A program made the position numbers and the translations under genes. From Paraglaciecola sp. MB-3u-78 (GTDB taxonomy: Bacteria > Pseudomonadota > Gammaproteobacteria > Enterobacterales > Alteromonadaceae), in contig NZ_PJCF01000006.1 in NCBI RefSeq assembly GCF_002835935.1, positions 867,289 through 931,288 on the forward strand: 64,000 nucleotides of DNA, written 5' to 3'. The notes beneath the pieces were generated by a model. That model saw only the letters and a program-made list of their open reading frames with translations, had not been told where the DNA came from and did no database searches. Shown here piece after piece: positions 7,927 through 17,812 of the stretch. How positions within the stretch are numbered: the stretch's first letter is position 1; the number at the start of each line of letters is the position of its first letter.

Positions 7927-10089
7927 TCAGCTTAACTGCAATATTTTTTTATCCCGTTGAGCCCTATACACCTCGCCAATCTTAACCGCACCAGTTTTAG
8001 ACATAATGTCTCGACCTACATCAGCTGAAACAGACACCAGTAAACCTCCGTTTGTTTGCGGGTCCAGTAAACATTTAATGACCGCTAAATCTACATTATT
8101 GGTATGACATTGATGCAACATCGGCATTAATTGTGGCAGTAATGTGGACTCAAACCCTTGGCGACTTAATTCGAGCGCGCCGTTGATGAGAGGTACACTG
8201 TCCGTGGTGATGTTTATACCAAATGGTGTTCCTTTAAGCATTTCTAAAAGGTGTCCAATCAGACCAAAACCGGTTACGTCGGTGGCGGCGTGAACCTTTA
8301 TATTTTTGAGAGTCAAAAAAAACGCTCTATTTGATTGCAGTAAATGACGCCACAGTGCTTCAATACTCTGAGTTGTTGCCTTACCTTGGGCATCGGCCGC
8401 GAGTATCAGTCCCGAACCCAATGGTTTATTTAAAAGTAACCAATCACCTTCTTGAAGGGCATTTTTTTGCCAATACGCGTCACCAGTTGCATTCACCACT
8501 AGCGCTAAGTGGGTCTCTATGCCCTCGGTACTATGGCCACCCACTAGTGTGGTTTCATGGTGCAGCAAGGTTTCAGTGACGCCTTGCATTAATCGTTTAA
8601 AATCTCGCTTGGTTAATCGCGGATGTGAAAACTTTAAATTGGCCCACACTTGGGCGCTGGTTGGCTGCAAACCCATGGCGTATAAATCGTTGACGGCGTG
8701 ATGAGTCGCCGCGATACCCAATTTATAATCATCGTCACTAAAGGCGCGAAAACCATCAATGCTTTGTAATAACGATGTGTTGTTAATAACTGCAGCAACG
8801 GGCGCATCTTCTGCTTGTGTTAAATCAGTATCAAAGTGTTTATTGGGAAAAACACTGAGTTCTTTAAGGGTATCACTTAATAATTCAGGGCCAATTTTAC
8901 TGCCACATCCAGCGCAATGCATAGGTTCGTTATTCATTGTAGGCATGGCGGGTAGGTTTTTAGAAAACAAGGCCATAAATTTTTGGTCTATTTGATCTTT
9001 CCATCGCCAAACCCATTCGCCATTTAAGCTTAACCAGCTCCGTTGGCCCACTGCATTTTTACCACCTAAAGAAATCAGCGACAAAAAATCGGTTTGTAGC
9101 GATACAGGTGTCATCACTTGTTGGCTAAATGCAGCACGTATGTTTTTAGTTAAAAAGGGTGCCGAACGCACCGCGTACACGCCCGCTTTGGGTCGAGGTG
9201 ATTTAACCATGGTCGCCACATCACCGCAGGCAAAAACATCCTTGTGGGAAGTGCTTTGTAAAAACTGATTCACAGCAATAAACCCACTTTCGTCAGTATC
9301 CAGTCCGGCAAGTTTTGGCCATATAGGCGCAGTGGCTGGCGTGCACCAAATAGACCGTTGAATACTCAGTGAGTTGCCTGTGTCTGACTCAATTTCATTT
9401 TTAGTGACGCGGGAAACTCGAAACCCAGTAATTAAATCGATGTCGTACTGCTTGAGTGCAATAGTCACCTGTTTTTGTACGTTTTTATGAGAGCCCGGTA
9501 GTAATTTAGCGCCAGACTGCACCAGCGATAGCTTTAAAGCCTCGCCTGCCTGCTTAAACCGATAAGCAATAGCCAGCACCATTTCGATACCTGCCGCACC
9601 GCCACCAATAACCGCCCAGTGGGCGGTATTTTGTGTGGAACTCTTATCGTTAGTATCTTTGGTTTTTTCGGCAAGTAGTTTTCGCCACGTAGCAGTGAGT
9701 TGACTGACGGGTTTTACTCCAACAGCAAATTCACGGGCACCTTCAACATTGACGTTGGGTGTCGAACCGGTATTGATCGATACTTTGTCGTAGCCGATGC
9801 TGGCTTGGTTTTCTAATTGAATCGTTTTATTAGCGACATCAATGCCGTTAACGCGACCGTGAATTAACCGAACCTGTGCCGCTTTGCACAGTTTGTTTAA
9901 GTCTAAGTGTGTTTCTTCTTCGCTGTAATGCCCAGCAATGTAACCTGGCAGCATACCTGAATAAGGCGTTAACAACGTATCGGTAATGAGGGTTAAGCGC
10001 ACATTTTTTATTGGCTTCATAGCCAATATTCTCAACACTAAGGAGTGGGAATGCCCACCGCCGATAAACACTAAGTCATGTTCATGCAT
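7927..10089 (-). CDS. selD: Bifunctional FAD oxidoreductase / selenide, water dikinase
   Basis: This is a 720-residue fusion. The first ~370 residues are a pyridine-nucleotide-disulphide-type oxidoreductase (FAD loop VFIGGGHSHS near the start, second nucleotide loop VIGGGAAGIE, and FACGDVA). The rest is SelD, which makes selenophosphate from selenide and ATP. The SelD catalytic pair is seen as Cys and Lys in CAGCGSKIG (about residue 393), so this is the Cys form and needs no selenocysteine decoding. The flavin domain may supply selenide to SelD. It follows mnmH by 87 bases on the same strand, a shared selenium-tRNA route. Confidence 0.92.
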   Translation of the reverse strand: MHEHDLVFIGGGHSHSLVLRILAMKPIKNVRLTLITDTLLTPYSGMLPGYIAGHYSEEETHLDLNKLCKAAQVRLIHGRVNGIDVANKTIQLENQASIGYDKVSINTGSTPNVNVEGAREFAVGVKPVSQLTATWRKLLAEKTKDTNDKSSTQNTAHWAVIGGGAAGIEMVLAIAYRFKQAGEALKLSLVQSGAKLLPGSHKNVQKQVTIALKQYDIDLITGFRVSRVTKNEIESDTGNSLSIQRSIWCTPATAPIWPKLAGLDTDESGFIAVNQFLQSTSHKDVFACGDVATMVKSPRPKAGVYAVRSAPFLTKNIRAAFSQQVMTPVSLQTDFLSLISLGGKNAVGQRSWLSLNGEWVWRWKDQIDQKFMALFSKNLPAMPTMNNEPMHCAGCGSKIGPELLSDTLKELSVFPNKHFDTDLTQAEDAPVAAVINNTSLLQSIDGFRAFSDDDYKLGIAATHHAVNDLYAMGLQPTSAQVWANLKFSHPRLTKRDFKRLMQGVTETLLHHETTLVGGHSTEGIETHLALVVNATGDAYWQKNALQEGDWLLLNKPLGSGLILAADAQGKATTQSIEALWRHLLQSNRAFFLTLKNIKVHAATDVTGFGLIGHLLEMLKGTPFGINITTDSVPLINGALELSRQGFESTLLPQLMPMLHQCHTNNVDLAVIKCLLDPQTNGGLLVSVSADVGRDIMSKTGAVKIGEVYRAQRDKKILQLS

Positions 10090-10176
10090 GGTGATGTTTT
10101 CTTATAAAAGTATTGGTAACCGCTTTATTGCCGAGCCAATGTGTACATATGGGAATGATCACATTTTTACATAACA

Positions 10177-11259
10177 TCATGTTGTGGCTAGCCATTGTAT
10201 AATTTCCCCATGGGAGCCTTTGAAAATAGTTTTTTCGCTCTTTTGCTGGTACTGATATTCGTATATTGGGTCGTAATATTCACTGAGTAGTACGTGAATA
10301 ATGTCGTCAAAACCAGACCACTGGTTTTGGCTTTTCAGTGCATTAATTGCCGAATCGAGTGTTGCATTAATCAACGTAAACTTAGCCCCTCCCAAGCGTT
10401 TTTTAATCCGCAAGACTGCATCTCGAATAAAGGCATCCAGTAAATCATAAGAGGTGTCGGGGTGACTTTTTTCATAATGTTCGAAAGCATCCATAAAATA
10501 ATCCCGTCGGATGCGGGCAATACGCTCTTCATACGGGGCTTCAAGCAAAATGTTACTGGCGAACTTAGTCGCCGCTAAATACTCTGGAAATACTACAACG
10601 CGACCAATTAAACGTGATTCATCTTCAATCAGTACCGGTGAATCGTTAACATGGATGCGTTTTAACCATGCCACCGACCACGCATTTTCGAAATTAATTT
10701 GTGTAGGCTGTGGGACAAAGGTTTTACCAAAGGCACTGCCCCTGTGGTTTGCTAAACCCTCTAGGTCAATGGAATGTGGCCAATCGTTGATTACTTCTGT
10801 TTTACCGCTGCCGGTTTTACCAGAGAGAACAAGAAACCGACCTTCACTGGCTCGTTGTTGCAATTGCTCGAGCAGATAAGTGCGCATCGCTTTATAGCCA
10901 CCTTCCACATAAGGTCGGTCTATGCCTAACTCATTCAGCCATTGCTGCGAAATGCGAGATCGTAAACCACCTCTAAAGCAATAAAAAATCCCGTCAGGGT
11001 GCTCATTAATGAAATTTTTCCATTGTTGTAAACGTTGCGCTTTTATATCCCCTAAAACTAATTGGTGGCCGAGTTCAAGCGCCGCATCAGAACCGTGCTC
11101 TTTATAGCAGGTACCTACTGCTTCGCGCTCGTCATCGTTCATCAATGGCGCATTGATACTAGAAGGAAAAGCCCCTTTAATAAACTCGATGGGCGCGCGT
11201 ACGTCTATCATCGGCGTATCGGATAAAAACAGCTGTTTGAAGTCGGTGATAGATTGCAA
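10177..11259 (-). CDS. mnmH: tRNA 2-selenouridine synthase
   Basis: This 360-residue enzyme replaces sulphur with selenium in 2-thiouridine at tRNA wobble position 34. It has an N-terminal rhodanese domain (DVRAPIEF near the start, catalytic Cys in FYCFRGGLRS) and a P-loop domain with GKTGSGKT (about residue 147). It uses selenophosphate made by the selD product encoded just downstream. Length matches the family. Together the two genes indicate selenium use in tRNA; nothing here shows selenoprotein synthesis. Confidence 0.93.
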   Translation of the reverse strand: MQSITDFKQLFLSDTPMIDVRAPIEFIKGAFPSSINAPLMNDDEREAVGTCYKEHGSDAALELGHQLVLGDIKAQRLQQWKNFINEHPDGIFYCFRGGLRSRISQQWLNELGIDRPYVEGGYKAMRTYLLEQLQQRASEGRFLVLSGKTGSGKTEVINDWPHSIDLEGLANHRGSAFGKTFVPQPTQINFENAWSVAWLKRIHVNDSPVLIEDESRLIGRVVVFPEYLAATKFASNILLEAPYEERIARIRRDYFMDAFEHYEKSHPDTSYDLLDAFIRDAVLRIKKRLGGAKFTLINATLDSAINALKSQNQWSGFDDIIHVLLSEYYDPIYEYQYQQKSEKTIFKGSHGEIIQWLATT

Positions 11260-11355
11260 AATGAGGACTCAGATGGTGTGAAAATGTATTATGGCGCGCT
11301 ACGGGGGGTGAACTCAAATAAGATTCAGTATTTATTGATTTCTATGCCAGATAAA

Positions 11356-12474
11356 TCAGGCGTAAAGTTCAAATTGGTTGTTGTCTAGAGTCATTAACTG
11401 CATCAGTTTGGGATGCACAAAGAGTTTTTCTTTGCCTACTTGTTGTTCTTGCAATACACCAATATCTACCAGTTGTTTAAGGTACACAGATGCGGTTTGC
11501 CGTTTGGCAATGTCTTTATCTACTAGATTGGCGATACGACAATAAGGTTGCTCGAAAATAACTTGCACTAATTCGAAGCTGTACATTTTTGGCAAGTTTA
11601 GCCTGATAAACTCGCTGGTATGTTCAATCAACTCTTTAACCGCGGCTATTTTAGCCGAAGTCCAATTAGCCATCTCGGTAACGCCAGATAACATGTAGAT
11701 GATCCACGCTTGCCAGTCACCGTTTTTGGTTACTGCATTTAGCAGCGCGTAATATTGCGCTTTGTGCTGCACAATGTAGCGACTTAAATACAAGATTGGC
11801 AGGGTTAACAAGTCTTGCTCTATCAAATACAGAATATTCAATATTCGCCCAGTTCGGCCGTTGCCATCATGAAAGGGGTGAATGGCTTCAAACTGGTAAT
11901 GACTGATGGTCATTTTAATAAGAGGATCCACCCCGTCGTCAGTGTGCAGAAATTGCTCCCAATTACTGAGTAAATCACGGATTTGCTTTTCACCCACGGG
12001 CGGTGTGTAAATAATCTCACCGCGACTGTTATTTGCAAAAAAATTAGCAATAACAGTGCCCGGCACTTTACGTACATCCATTTGCGTGCCTTTTAAGGTG
12101 CTGCATACCTCAATTGCGGTATTGGTGCACAAAGGGCGCTGTTTTAGCCGCATAAAGCCATCATATAAAGCTGTGCGATAACGCAAAGCTTCTTTAGTGG
12201 CAGGGTCGGCTTGGCTGTCTTCCTGCGCATGTTGAAACAACTTATCTGAGGTGGTGATGATGTTCTCAATCTCAGAGCTGTCTTTTGCTTCTAACAAGGG
12301 TAATAAATTAATCAGTAGACCTTGATTGGGCAATAATGCCCCGGCCTGCTTAAGTTCTGCCAAGGCGGCGCGAGCCGGAATACAGGCTTTAAGCACAGCA
12401 ACAGAATCCACTACCTCTGCTGCGGGTGGCAGTGGCGGAAGTTGATTAAATGGAATATCGGGCTGCCAAGTCAT
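11356..12474 (-). CDS. Fic family protein with C-terminal winged helix
   Basis: This 372-residue protein has the complete Fic catalytic motif HPFHDGNGRTGR (about residue 196) and the N-terminal self-inhibitory motif SSEIEN (about residue 64). It should therefore be an AMP-transferring enzyme held in check by its own helix. The last ~80 residues (IANLVDKDIAKRQTAS onward) look like a winged helix-turn-helix, so it may bind DNA. A cluster of TGTCGACA-type sites lies immediately upstream of its start and may be its own operator. It is 96 bases upstream of mnmH and may not be functionally linked to it. Confidence 0.85.
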   Translation of the reverse strand: MTWQPDIPFNQLPPLPPAAEVVDSVAVLKACIPARAALAELKQAGALLPNQGLLINLLPLLEAKDSSEIENIITTSDKLFQHAQEDSQADPATKEALRYRTALYDGFMRLKQRPLCTNTAIEVCSTLKGTQMDVRKVPGTVIANFFANNSRGEIIYTPPVGEKQIRDLLSNWEQFLHTDDGVDPLIKMTISHYQFEAIHPFHDGNGRTGRILNILYLIEQDLLTLPILYLSRYIVQHKAQYYALLNAVTKNGDWQAWIIYMLSGVTEMANWTSAKIAAVKELIEHTSEFIRLNLPKMYSFELVQVIFEQPYCRIANLVDKDIAKRQTASVYLKQLVDIGVLQEQQVGKEKLFVHPKLMQLMTLDNNQFELYA

Positions 12475-12492
12475 GTTTATTTTATCTTATTT

Positions 12493-12601
12493 TGTCGACA
12501 TGAAGTGAGTATAGGTTGATGGGATCGACAGGTAAAGTAATTATGTCGACAAATTTCAGTTTTTTCGACACGTATTGTGCTCATGTCGATGTTATCGACA
12601 T
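12493..12601. promoter_or_regulatory. Cluster of TGTCGACA-type operator sites
   Basis: Six matches or half matches lie within 110 bases upstream of the Fic gene. They are TGTCGACA at 12493 and 12544, ATCGACA at 12524, TCGACA at 12565, and the inverted pair ATGTCGAT (12583) and ATCGACAT (12594). This density of a palindromic 8-mer suggests a protein-binding region controlling the Fic gene. A related pair occurs at 15659-15687. Confidence 0.6.
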
Positions 12602-13035
12602 GAGGGCTTAACATGTTTATAAAATTAATTTTTATGTACACGATTGACGCTATGTATATAGGTTATTAGGTTTCTTATACATGTTATGTTTCTTATGTAT
12701 AGGTAATTGGATTTGCTGTCTTTGCATTTTTTATCCGTCTAGGCCCACATTGCATCACTAAGTTCATCCAAAACGATATCAAGCTGATTGGCCAAGACTT
12801 TGTCTAGTTGTTTGGCTAAGCAATACTTTATCCAACTGTTTGGCACCACCGTGTTCGGCAAAACAGCTGTTAATAAACTCGATCAACGTCTACGATCCTT
12901 TGCTCTTCTGATACCCTGTCGGGCACTGCCATCCTTGGCAGGTATCTCACAGAATCCCTTTCTGTGCGACTTACTTCTTTTCTAAAGCCAAAAGAAGTAA
13001 GCAAGAAAGGCCGCTCGCCAAGTTATGTTCTTCAT
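12602..13035. other. Gene-free stretch with decayed sequence
   Basis: No convincing gene is present. The minus strand around 12720-12850 can be read as a degraded coding end (ANQLDIVLDELSDAMWA, then stop). The part 12600-12760 resembles 15685-15830 in base order, so both may derive from one duplicated module. A TTACTTCTTTT / AAAAGAAGTAA inverted repeat lies at about 12970-13000. Confidence 0.35.
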
Positions 13036-13215
13036 CCAATTATTTATGAGATTTAGCCGGTTCATCGCAACTAGGTTCAAAACCTTCAAAGTAGTCAATC
13101 ACACGTCCCTGATGATCGGCACCCAATCTCGACTTCCGTGTCGAGCTGTTCAACTGGGCGAAGCTGTGCTTCTAAAAATTCCAGTTTCACCCTACTAAAT
13201 CTCATAAATAATTGG
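13036..13215. repeat. 180-bp element with perfect 21-bp inverted ends
   Basis: The 21 bases at 13036-13056 and 13195-13215 are exact reverse complements, starting CCAATTATTTATGAG, with about 138 bases between. The interior has no ORF. It could be a miniature inverted-repeat element or a large structured repeat. Confidence 0.6.
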
Positions 13216-13358
13216 CGAACATAGATGCGAGGGGGAGGGGGAAAAGCATCGGTTTTACCGACAGAAATTTAGGTTTATTTGTTATGAATTAACGTGGATG
13301 TCCTGTTAATTTTTAGTCATTTACCAGATTAGGGGGAGGAAGCCTTTTGAGTGGTTGG

Positions 13359-14294
13359 TTATCCCTCAGTGCGCCTCAACTCACTTGGTGTCATGACATA
13401 TTGTCTTTGAAATGCTTTGCTTAAGGTTCGAGCAGAAGCAAAACCAACTTGTTCGGCGACTTGTTCCAAATTCGCATTTGAGTATTTGATTAAATTATAA
13501 GCTTTCATCATCCGCCAGTTCAAAATATACGCCATAGGCGCTAAACCGACTGACGACTGGAAGTGTCTCACCAGAGTGGCACGAGACATGCCTATTCGCT
13601 CGCCTAAACTAGTGATAGACCAATTAAAATTGGGCTCTAGATGGATCAAGGTCAAGGCTTTATGTATGCGTTTATCTTGCAAAGCCGCTAAAAATCCAGT
13701 GATTTCCTTGTTTTTATGGATATAACGATTAAGTAATTGTAAAAATAGCACTTCGGTTAGGCGATCTACTATGGTGTCACGCTTTCCCCGTGCACGGTGC
13801 ATTTCCGATTCGATGAGCTTCACAGCCATCCAAATGGGATCGGCTGATGTTAACTCTCGAAAGTGCAATACTTGAGGCAATGAATCAAGGAGCGGATGAC
13901 TTGACGCTTTGTCATAGTGCACAATCCCACACATTAAACTTTGGGTGATTTCGCCTTGCTGAAAAAGCGGATCCCCTAATTCGCATGCCTCTCCTGCCCG
14001 AAGGCTCGATATGAGCGTCCTACCTGGCTGATCGGCTACCCAATGAGAGCGACCGCTGGGTAACATGACAATTTCCATGTGATGAACATTGACGGGTGCT
14101 GCGTTGTCGGAGCCCACATAAAAACTCCCCGACATGGCGATATGAAAACGTGGAATATCTACTTCGTGCAAAGACATACCCCACGGAGCCGCCAAATCTG
14201 AACGAAAAAATATTGAGCCTTTAAAACGCAATGTTTCAAGCACATCTCCTACTACATTAAACTCAGCTTCGTCATGATTGATTCTTTCAGGCAC
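13359..14294 (-). CDS. AraC-family regulator with cupin sensor domain
   Basis: The 311-residue protein has an N-terminal cupin-type ligand domain (about residues 20-190, with FHIAMSGSFYV and LPSGRSHW). A C-terminal AraC DNA-binding domain follows, with two helix-turn-helices ending in VAEQVGFASARTLSKAFQRQY. It is divergent from the two P460 cytochrome genes 114 bases away and is the likely regulator of that pair. The effector is unknown. Confidence 0.85.
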   Translation of the reverse strand: MPERINHDEAEFNVVGDVLETLRFKGSIFFRSDLAAPWGMSLHEVDIPRFHIAMSGSFYVGSDNAAPVNVHHMEIVMLPSGRSHWVADQPGRTLISSLRAGEACELGDPLFQQGEITQSLMCGIVHYDKASSHPLLDSLPQVLHFRELTSADPIWMAVKLIESEMHRARGKRDTIVDRLTEVLFLQLLNRYIHKNKEITGFLAALQDKRIHKALTLIHLEPNFNWSITSLGERIGMSRATLVRHFQSSVGLAPMAYILNWRMMKAYNLIKYSNANLEQVAEQVGFASARTLSKAFQRQYVMTPSELRRTEG

Positions 14295-14408
14295 TTTTAA
14301 GCGTCTCCTAGATACCAGCTAATGGGTTCATTTAAATTAAGCTACCTATGTCGCATAAACCAGAGTGAGGTTCACTCACTACCTTACCTATGATTAAAGG
14401 AAATAGAC

Positions 14409-15038
14409 ATGACAGCGAAAATATACAACTTACTTTATACCTACAGTTTTTTAGTTTTGGCGCTAAATATTAGTATTTTGACTACAGGTAACGTGCAGGC
14501 AGAAGAGTTTTTCACTATTCAAAACGATGAATTACAACGTCCAACGGGCTATCGAGAGTGGGTATATGTGGGTACACCGCTGACTCCAAATGAACTGAAT
14601 AATGGCAAAGCGGCTTTTCCAGAGTTTCATAATGTCTATATCGATCCTAAAAGTTGGTCACATTGGAAGAAAAAAGGTGAATTCAGAAATGGCACTATAT
14701 TGATGAAAGAGTTAGTTGCCGTAGGCAGTAAAGCTGCTGTGAGTGGACAGGGTTACTTTCAAGGGAATTTCTTAGGCCTAGAAGCCACTATAAAAAGTAA
14801 AAAACATTTTCCAAATGAACCGGGAAACTGGGGCTACTATAGCTTTTCAACACTCGACCATAGCAGCCTAAATAAAACCGCCAAGGCCTTTCCAGCAGCG
14901 TCGTGTAACGCTTGTCATGCCGCATCGGCGGCAGACGATTTTGTCTTCACCCAATATTATCCGATTTTAAGTGCAGGTAAAGCAAAGGGTAAGGAGGCTA
15001 CAGGTGGCGTATCTTCTGATCTTACAATGCAGGAATAA
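14409..15038 (+). CDS. Cytochrome P460-family protein
   Basis: The 209-residue protein has an N-terminal signal segment (cleavage likely after VQAEE, about residue 32). The P460 fold follows with NVYIDPKSW and GTILMKELV, and one haem c site CNACH (about residue 170). P460 cytochromes are periplasmic and oxidise hydroxylamine or NO through an unusual haem-lysine link; whether this one has that activity is not shown. A second family member follows within 5 bases, so the two are probably co-transcribed. The AraC gene is divergent. Confidence 0.8.
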   Translation: MTAKIYNLLYTYSFLVLALNISILTTGNVQAEEFFTIQNDELQRPTGYREWVYVGTPLTPNELNNGKAAFPEFHNVYIDPKSWSHWKKKGEFRNGTILMKELVAVGSKAAVSGQGYFQGNFLGLEATIKSKKHFPNEPGNWGYYSFSTLDHSSLNKTAKAFPAASCNACHAASAADDFVFTQYYPILSAGKAKGKEATGGVSSDLTMQE

Positions 15039-15042
15039 AACT

Positions 15043-15612
15043 ATGAATATTACCCTTAAGGCTATTGTAACTAGTACCTTGATGCTCAGTATCTATGGCT
15101 CACATGTCCTGGCGAAAGAGTCATTCTCAACTAATGTAGACAATCAAGGTAACATCACATTACCAAATAACGTTAGAAATGAAATGGTGCACTTGGGGTC
15201 GTGGTTTGTGCCAGAAGGCGGTGCAAGTGGTTTTCATGACGTTTATACCGAAAAGGCGAGTGTTGAGTATTATAGGATAAACAACAAGTTTCCTGACGGG
15301 GCAACTATTGTCAAAGAGCTCCGCGCTTCGCACGCTGGCACCTATACTACGGGTGAAAATGTCAACTATGCCAACAATGTTCTAAAGCAATGGTTTGTAA
15401 TGGTCAAAGATAGTGAAGGGCGTTTTGCTAATAACCCGCTTTGGGGGGACGGTTGGGGTTGGGCACTTTATAAGCCTGATATAAAAGAAGGAGGCAAATT
15501 CAAGAATGTAGCGACTGATTACAAAACTGATTGTTTAGGCTGCCATATACCAGCCAAACAGAATGATTGGATATATACAGAGGCTTATCCAATCCTGAAT
15601 ACGGAGAGATAA
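15043..15612 (+). CDS. Cytochrome P460-family protein, second copy
   Basis: The 189-residue protein starts at ATG 15043, whose AGGA ribosome site overlaps the upstream stop. A longer in-frame start inside the previous gene is unlikely. It has a signal peptide (MNITLKAIVTS, ending near VLAKE), P460 features FHDVYTEKAS and ATIVKELRAS, and a haem c site CLGCH. Sequence similarity to its neighbour is limited, so this is an old duplication. The pair may act as partners in the periplasm. Confidence 0.8.
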   Translation: MNITLKAIVTSTLMLSIYGSHVLAKESFSTNVDNQGNITLPNNVRNEMVHLGSWFVPEGGASGFHDVYTEKASVEYYRINNKFPDGATIVKELRASHAGTYTTGENVNYANNVLKQWFVMVKDSEGRFANNPLWGDGWGWALYKPDIKEGGKFKNVATDYKTDCLGCHIPAKQNDWIYTEAYPILNTER

Positions 15613-15890
15613 GTATGGCAATTTCTAAATTAAGGAAGCTGGGTTGTTGATTTAACTTATCGACATGACCGCATGTTGTGTCGATAAAATTGAACTTTAT
15701 AAACACAATTTCTATACATTATTCAGCGCTTACGTATAGTTAATACCGTTTTCTTAACCATTTGCATTAGACCTTTATTTACGGCCACAACGCAGCACGG
15801 CGTATATGGCCAATCATACAATCAAACTGATCCACTGTGGGAAGATCACCCATTGTGAACATTATTCTTAGTGTTCCTTAAAAAAACAAA
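15613..15890. other. Gene-free stretch resembling the region upstream of the Fic gene
   Basis: After the P460 genes, 15659-15687 holds an inverted pair TATCGACAT / TGTGTCGATA like the operators at 12.5 kb. The following ~150 bases share order and wording with 12600-12760 (TTTATAA, TATACAT, GCGCTTACGTATAG-like blocks). No gene is seen. It may be the operator part of a lost Fic-type locus. Confidence 0.4.
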
Positions 15891-15910
15891 ACCCGCTTTA
15901 AAAGCGGGTT
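15891..15910 (-). terminator. Rho-independent terminator of glmS
   Basis: The hairpin AACCCGCTTT / AAAGCGGGTT is followed on the minus strand by a T-rich run. It lies 68 bases after the glmS stop. Confidence 0.85.
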
Positions 15911-15978
15911 CCAAAAACTTATGTCCAGTTTCAAACTTTAATATGCTCACACAACAACAGGTAACCTAAAGTAAACAG

Positions 15979-17811
15979 TTATTCAACAGTTACACTTTTT
16001 GCTAAGTTTCTAGGTTGATCCACATCAGTGCCTTTTATGACTGCTACATAATATGACAACAGTTGAAGTGGTAGGGTGTAGATAATCGGAGCGATAGCCG
16101 CTTCACAATGTGGAACATTGATCACGCGCATAGTATCGTCACTTTTGAAATTGGCTTTTTTGTCAGCGAAGACATACATAATGCCACCGCGTGCGCGGAC
16201 TTCTTCTACATTTGATTTAAGTTTTTCTAGTAGTTCATTATTTGGTGCGACCACTATGACGGGCATTTCGTCGTCGATTAATGCTAATGGCCCATGTTTA
16301 AGTTCACCTGATGCGTAGGCTTCAGCATGAATGTACGAAATTTCTTTGAGTTTAAGGGCTCCTTCCATCGCTATGGGGTATTGATCGCCTCTACCTAAAA
16401 ACAAGCTGTGATGTTTATCAGCAAATTCTTTGGCCAGTTCTTTTATTGCATCGGTTAACGTCAGTGTTTCTTCTAACTTAGCGGGTAGGCTATGTAGCGC
16501 TTTCACTATGTGGTCATGGTCTGTTTGACGCATGTCGTTGTGTTGGCCAATGGCTAGGGTCAACATTAAAAAACCGGTAAGTTGAGTCGTAAATGCCTTG
16601 GTGGAGGCAACCCCAATTTCTGCCCCAGCTAGGGTCATAAAGGCCAAGTCTGATTCTCTTACTAGTGATGAGCCGGGCACGTTACAGATAGTTAAACTTG
16701 CTGAGTAACCTTGTTGTTTGGCAAGCCTAAGTGCAGCGAGTGTGTCTGCTGTTTCACCGGATTGTGAGATAGTGATAATTAAACTATTGGGATGCACAAA
16801 GGATTTTCGGTAGCGAAATTCTGAGGCAATTTCGACATTACAGGATACATTGGCATATTGTTCTAACCAGTAACGTGCTGTCATGCCTGAATGATAACTA
16901 GTACCGCATGCGATAATTTGCACATGTTTGATACCGGCTAGTATTTTGTCGGCACCATGGCCAAATATATTTGGGCTGATGCCGGTTTCATTTAACCGAC
17001 CATGAAGAGTATTACGAATAACACTTGGCTGTTCGTGGATTTCTTTTAGCATATAGTGGCGATAACCACCTTTATCACCTGCATCGTGTTCTACATCTGA
17101 CTCAACAACTTCACGTTCTACTGGTGCGCCTGTTTGGTCGTAAACCTTAATGCTAGTGCGGGAAATTTCGGCAACATCCCCTTCTTCTAAAAACATAAAA
17201 CGGCGAGTAACAGGCAATAATGCCATTTGGTCTGAGGCGATAAAGTTTTCGCCTATGCCTAAGCCAATGACTAATGGGCTGCCAGATCGGGCGACAATGA
17301 TCCGCTCTGGATCCTGTTTATCCATAATCACCGTACCGTATGCACCGTGAAACTTAGTGACAGAGTTTTGTACCGCTTTGAGTAAATTACCACATCTATC
17401 AAGTTCTAAATGAACCTGATGAGCAATGGTTTCAGTGTCTGTGTCTGAACTAAAGCCGTAACCTGCTTGGGTGAGTTCTTCACGCAATGTTTGGTAGTTT
17501 TCGATGATACCGTTGTGAACAACAGCTATACGTTCAGATGAAAAATGTGGATGGGCGTTGGCTTCGGTTACTCCACCATGGGTCGCCCATCGTGTATGAG
17601 CTATACCGGTTGCACCTTTAACAGGTTGCTCTTTTAACGCTTGTGCCAGCTCTTTTACTTTACCTATGCGTCTGGTACGGGTGAGATTGCCTTGGCTATC
17701 TAATAGAGCAACGCCGGCCGAGTCGTATCCTCGATATTCTAGGCGTCGTAAACCTTCTAATAATATTTCAACTACATTACGTTCGGCAATCGCCCCTACA
17801 ATCCCACACAT
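15979..17811 (-). CDS. glmS: Glutamine-fructose-6-phosphate aminotransferase
   Basis: The 610-residue enzyme makes glucosamine-6-phosphate, the first step toward peptidoglycan and LPS amino sugars. The mature N-terminus MCGIVGA supplies the nucleophilic Cys after Met removal, which fixes the start at 17811 rather than further upstream. The glutaminase domain (HTRWATHG) is followed by two SIS domains ([17 protein letters not shown]) and the C-terminal KSVTVE. It starts one base after the DeoR-type gene stop, so the two are co-transcribed. No ribozyme is expected in this group and none was seen. Confidence 0.95.
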   Translation of the reverse strand: MCGIVGAIAERNVVEILLEGLRRLEYRGYDSAGVALLDSQGNLTRTRRIGKVKELAQALKEQPVKGATGIAHTRWATHGGVTEANAHPHFSSERIAVVHNGIIENYQTLREELTQAGYGFSSDTDTETIAHQVHLELDRCGNLLKAVQNSVTKFHGAYGTVIMDKQDPERIIVARSGSPLVIGLGIGENFIASDQMALLPVTRRFMFLEEGDVAEISRTSIKVYDQTGAPVEREVVESDVEHDAGDKGGYRHYMLKEIHEQPSVIRNTLHGRLNETGISPNIFGHGADKILAGIKHVQIIACGTSYHSGMTARYWLEQYANVSCNVEIASEFRYRKSFVHPNSLIITISQSGETADTLAALRLAKQQGYSASLTICNVPGSSLVRESDLAFMTLAGAEIGVASTKAFTTQLTGFLMLTLAIGQHNDMRQTDHDHIVKALHSLPAKLEETLTLTDAIKELAKEFADKHHSLFLGRGDQYPIAMEGALKLKEISYIHAEAYASGELKHGPLALIDDEMPVIVVAPNNELLEKLKSNVEEVRARGGIMYVFADKKANFKSDDTMRVINVPHCEAAIAPIIYTLPLQLLSYYVAVIKGTDVDQPRNLAKSVTVE

Positions 17812-17812
17812 A

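Noticed and set aside
12788..12985. 65-codon plus-strand ORF
   Set aside because: No ribosome site, odd composition, and it overlaps low-complexity intergenic repeats.
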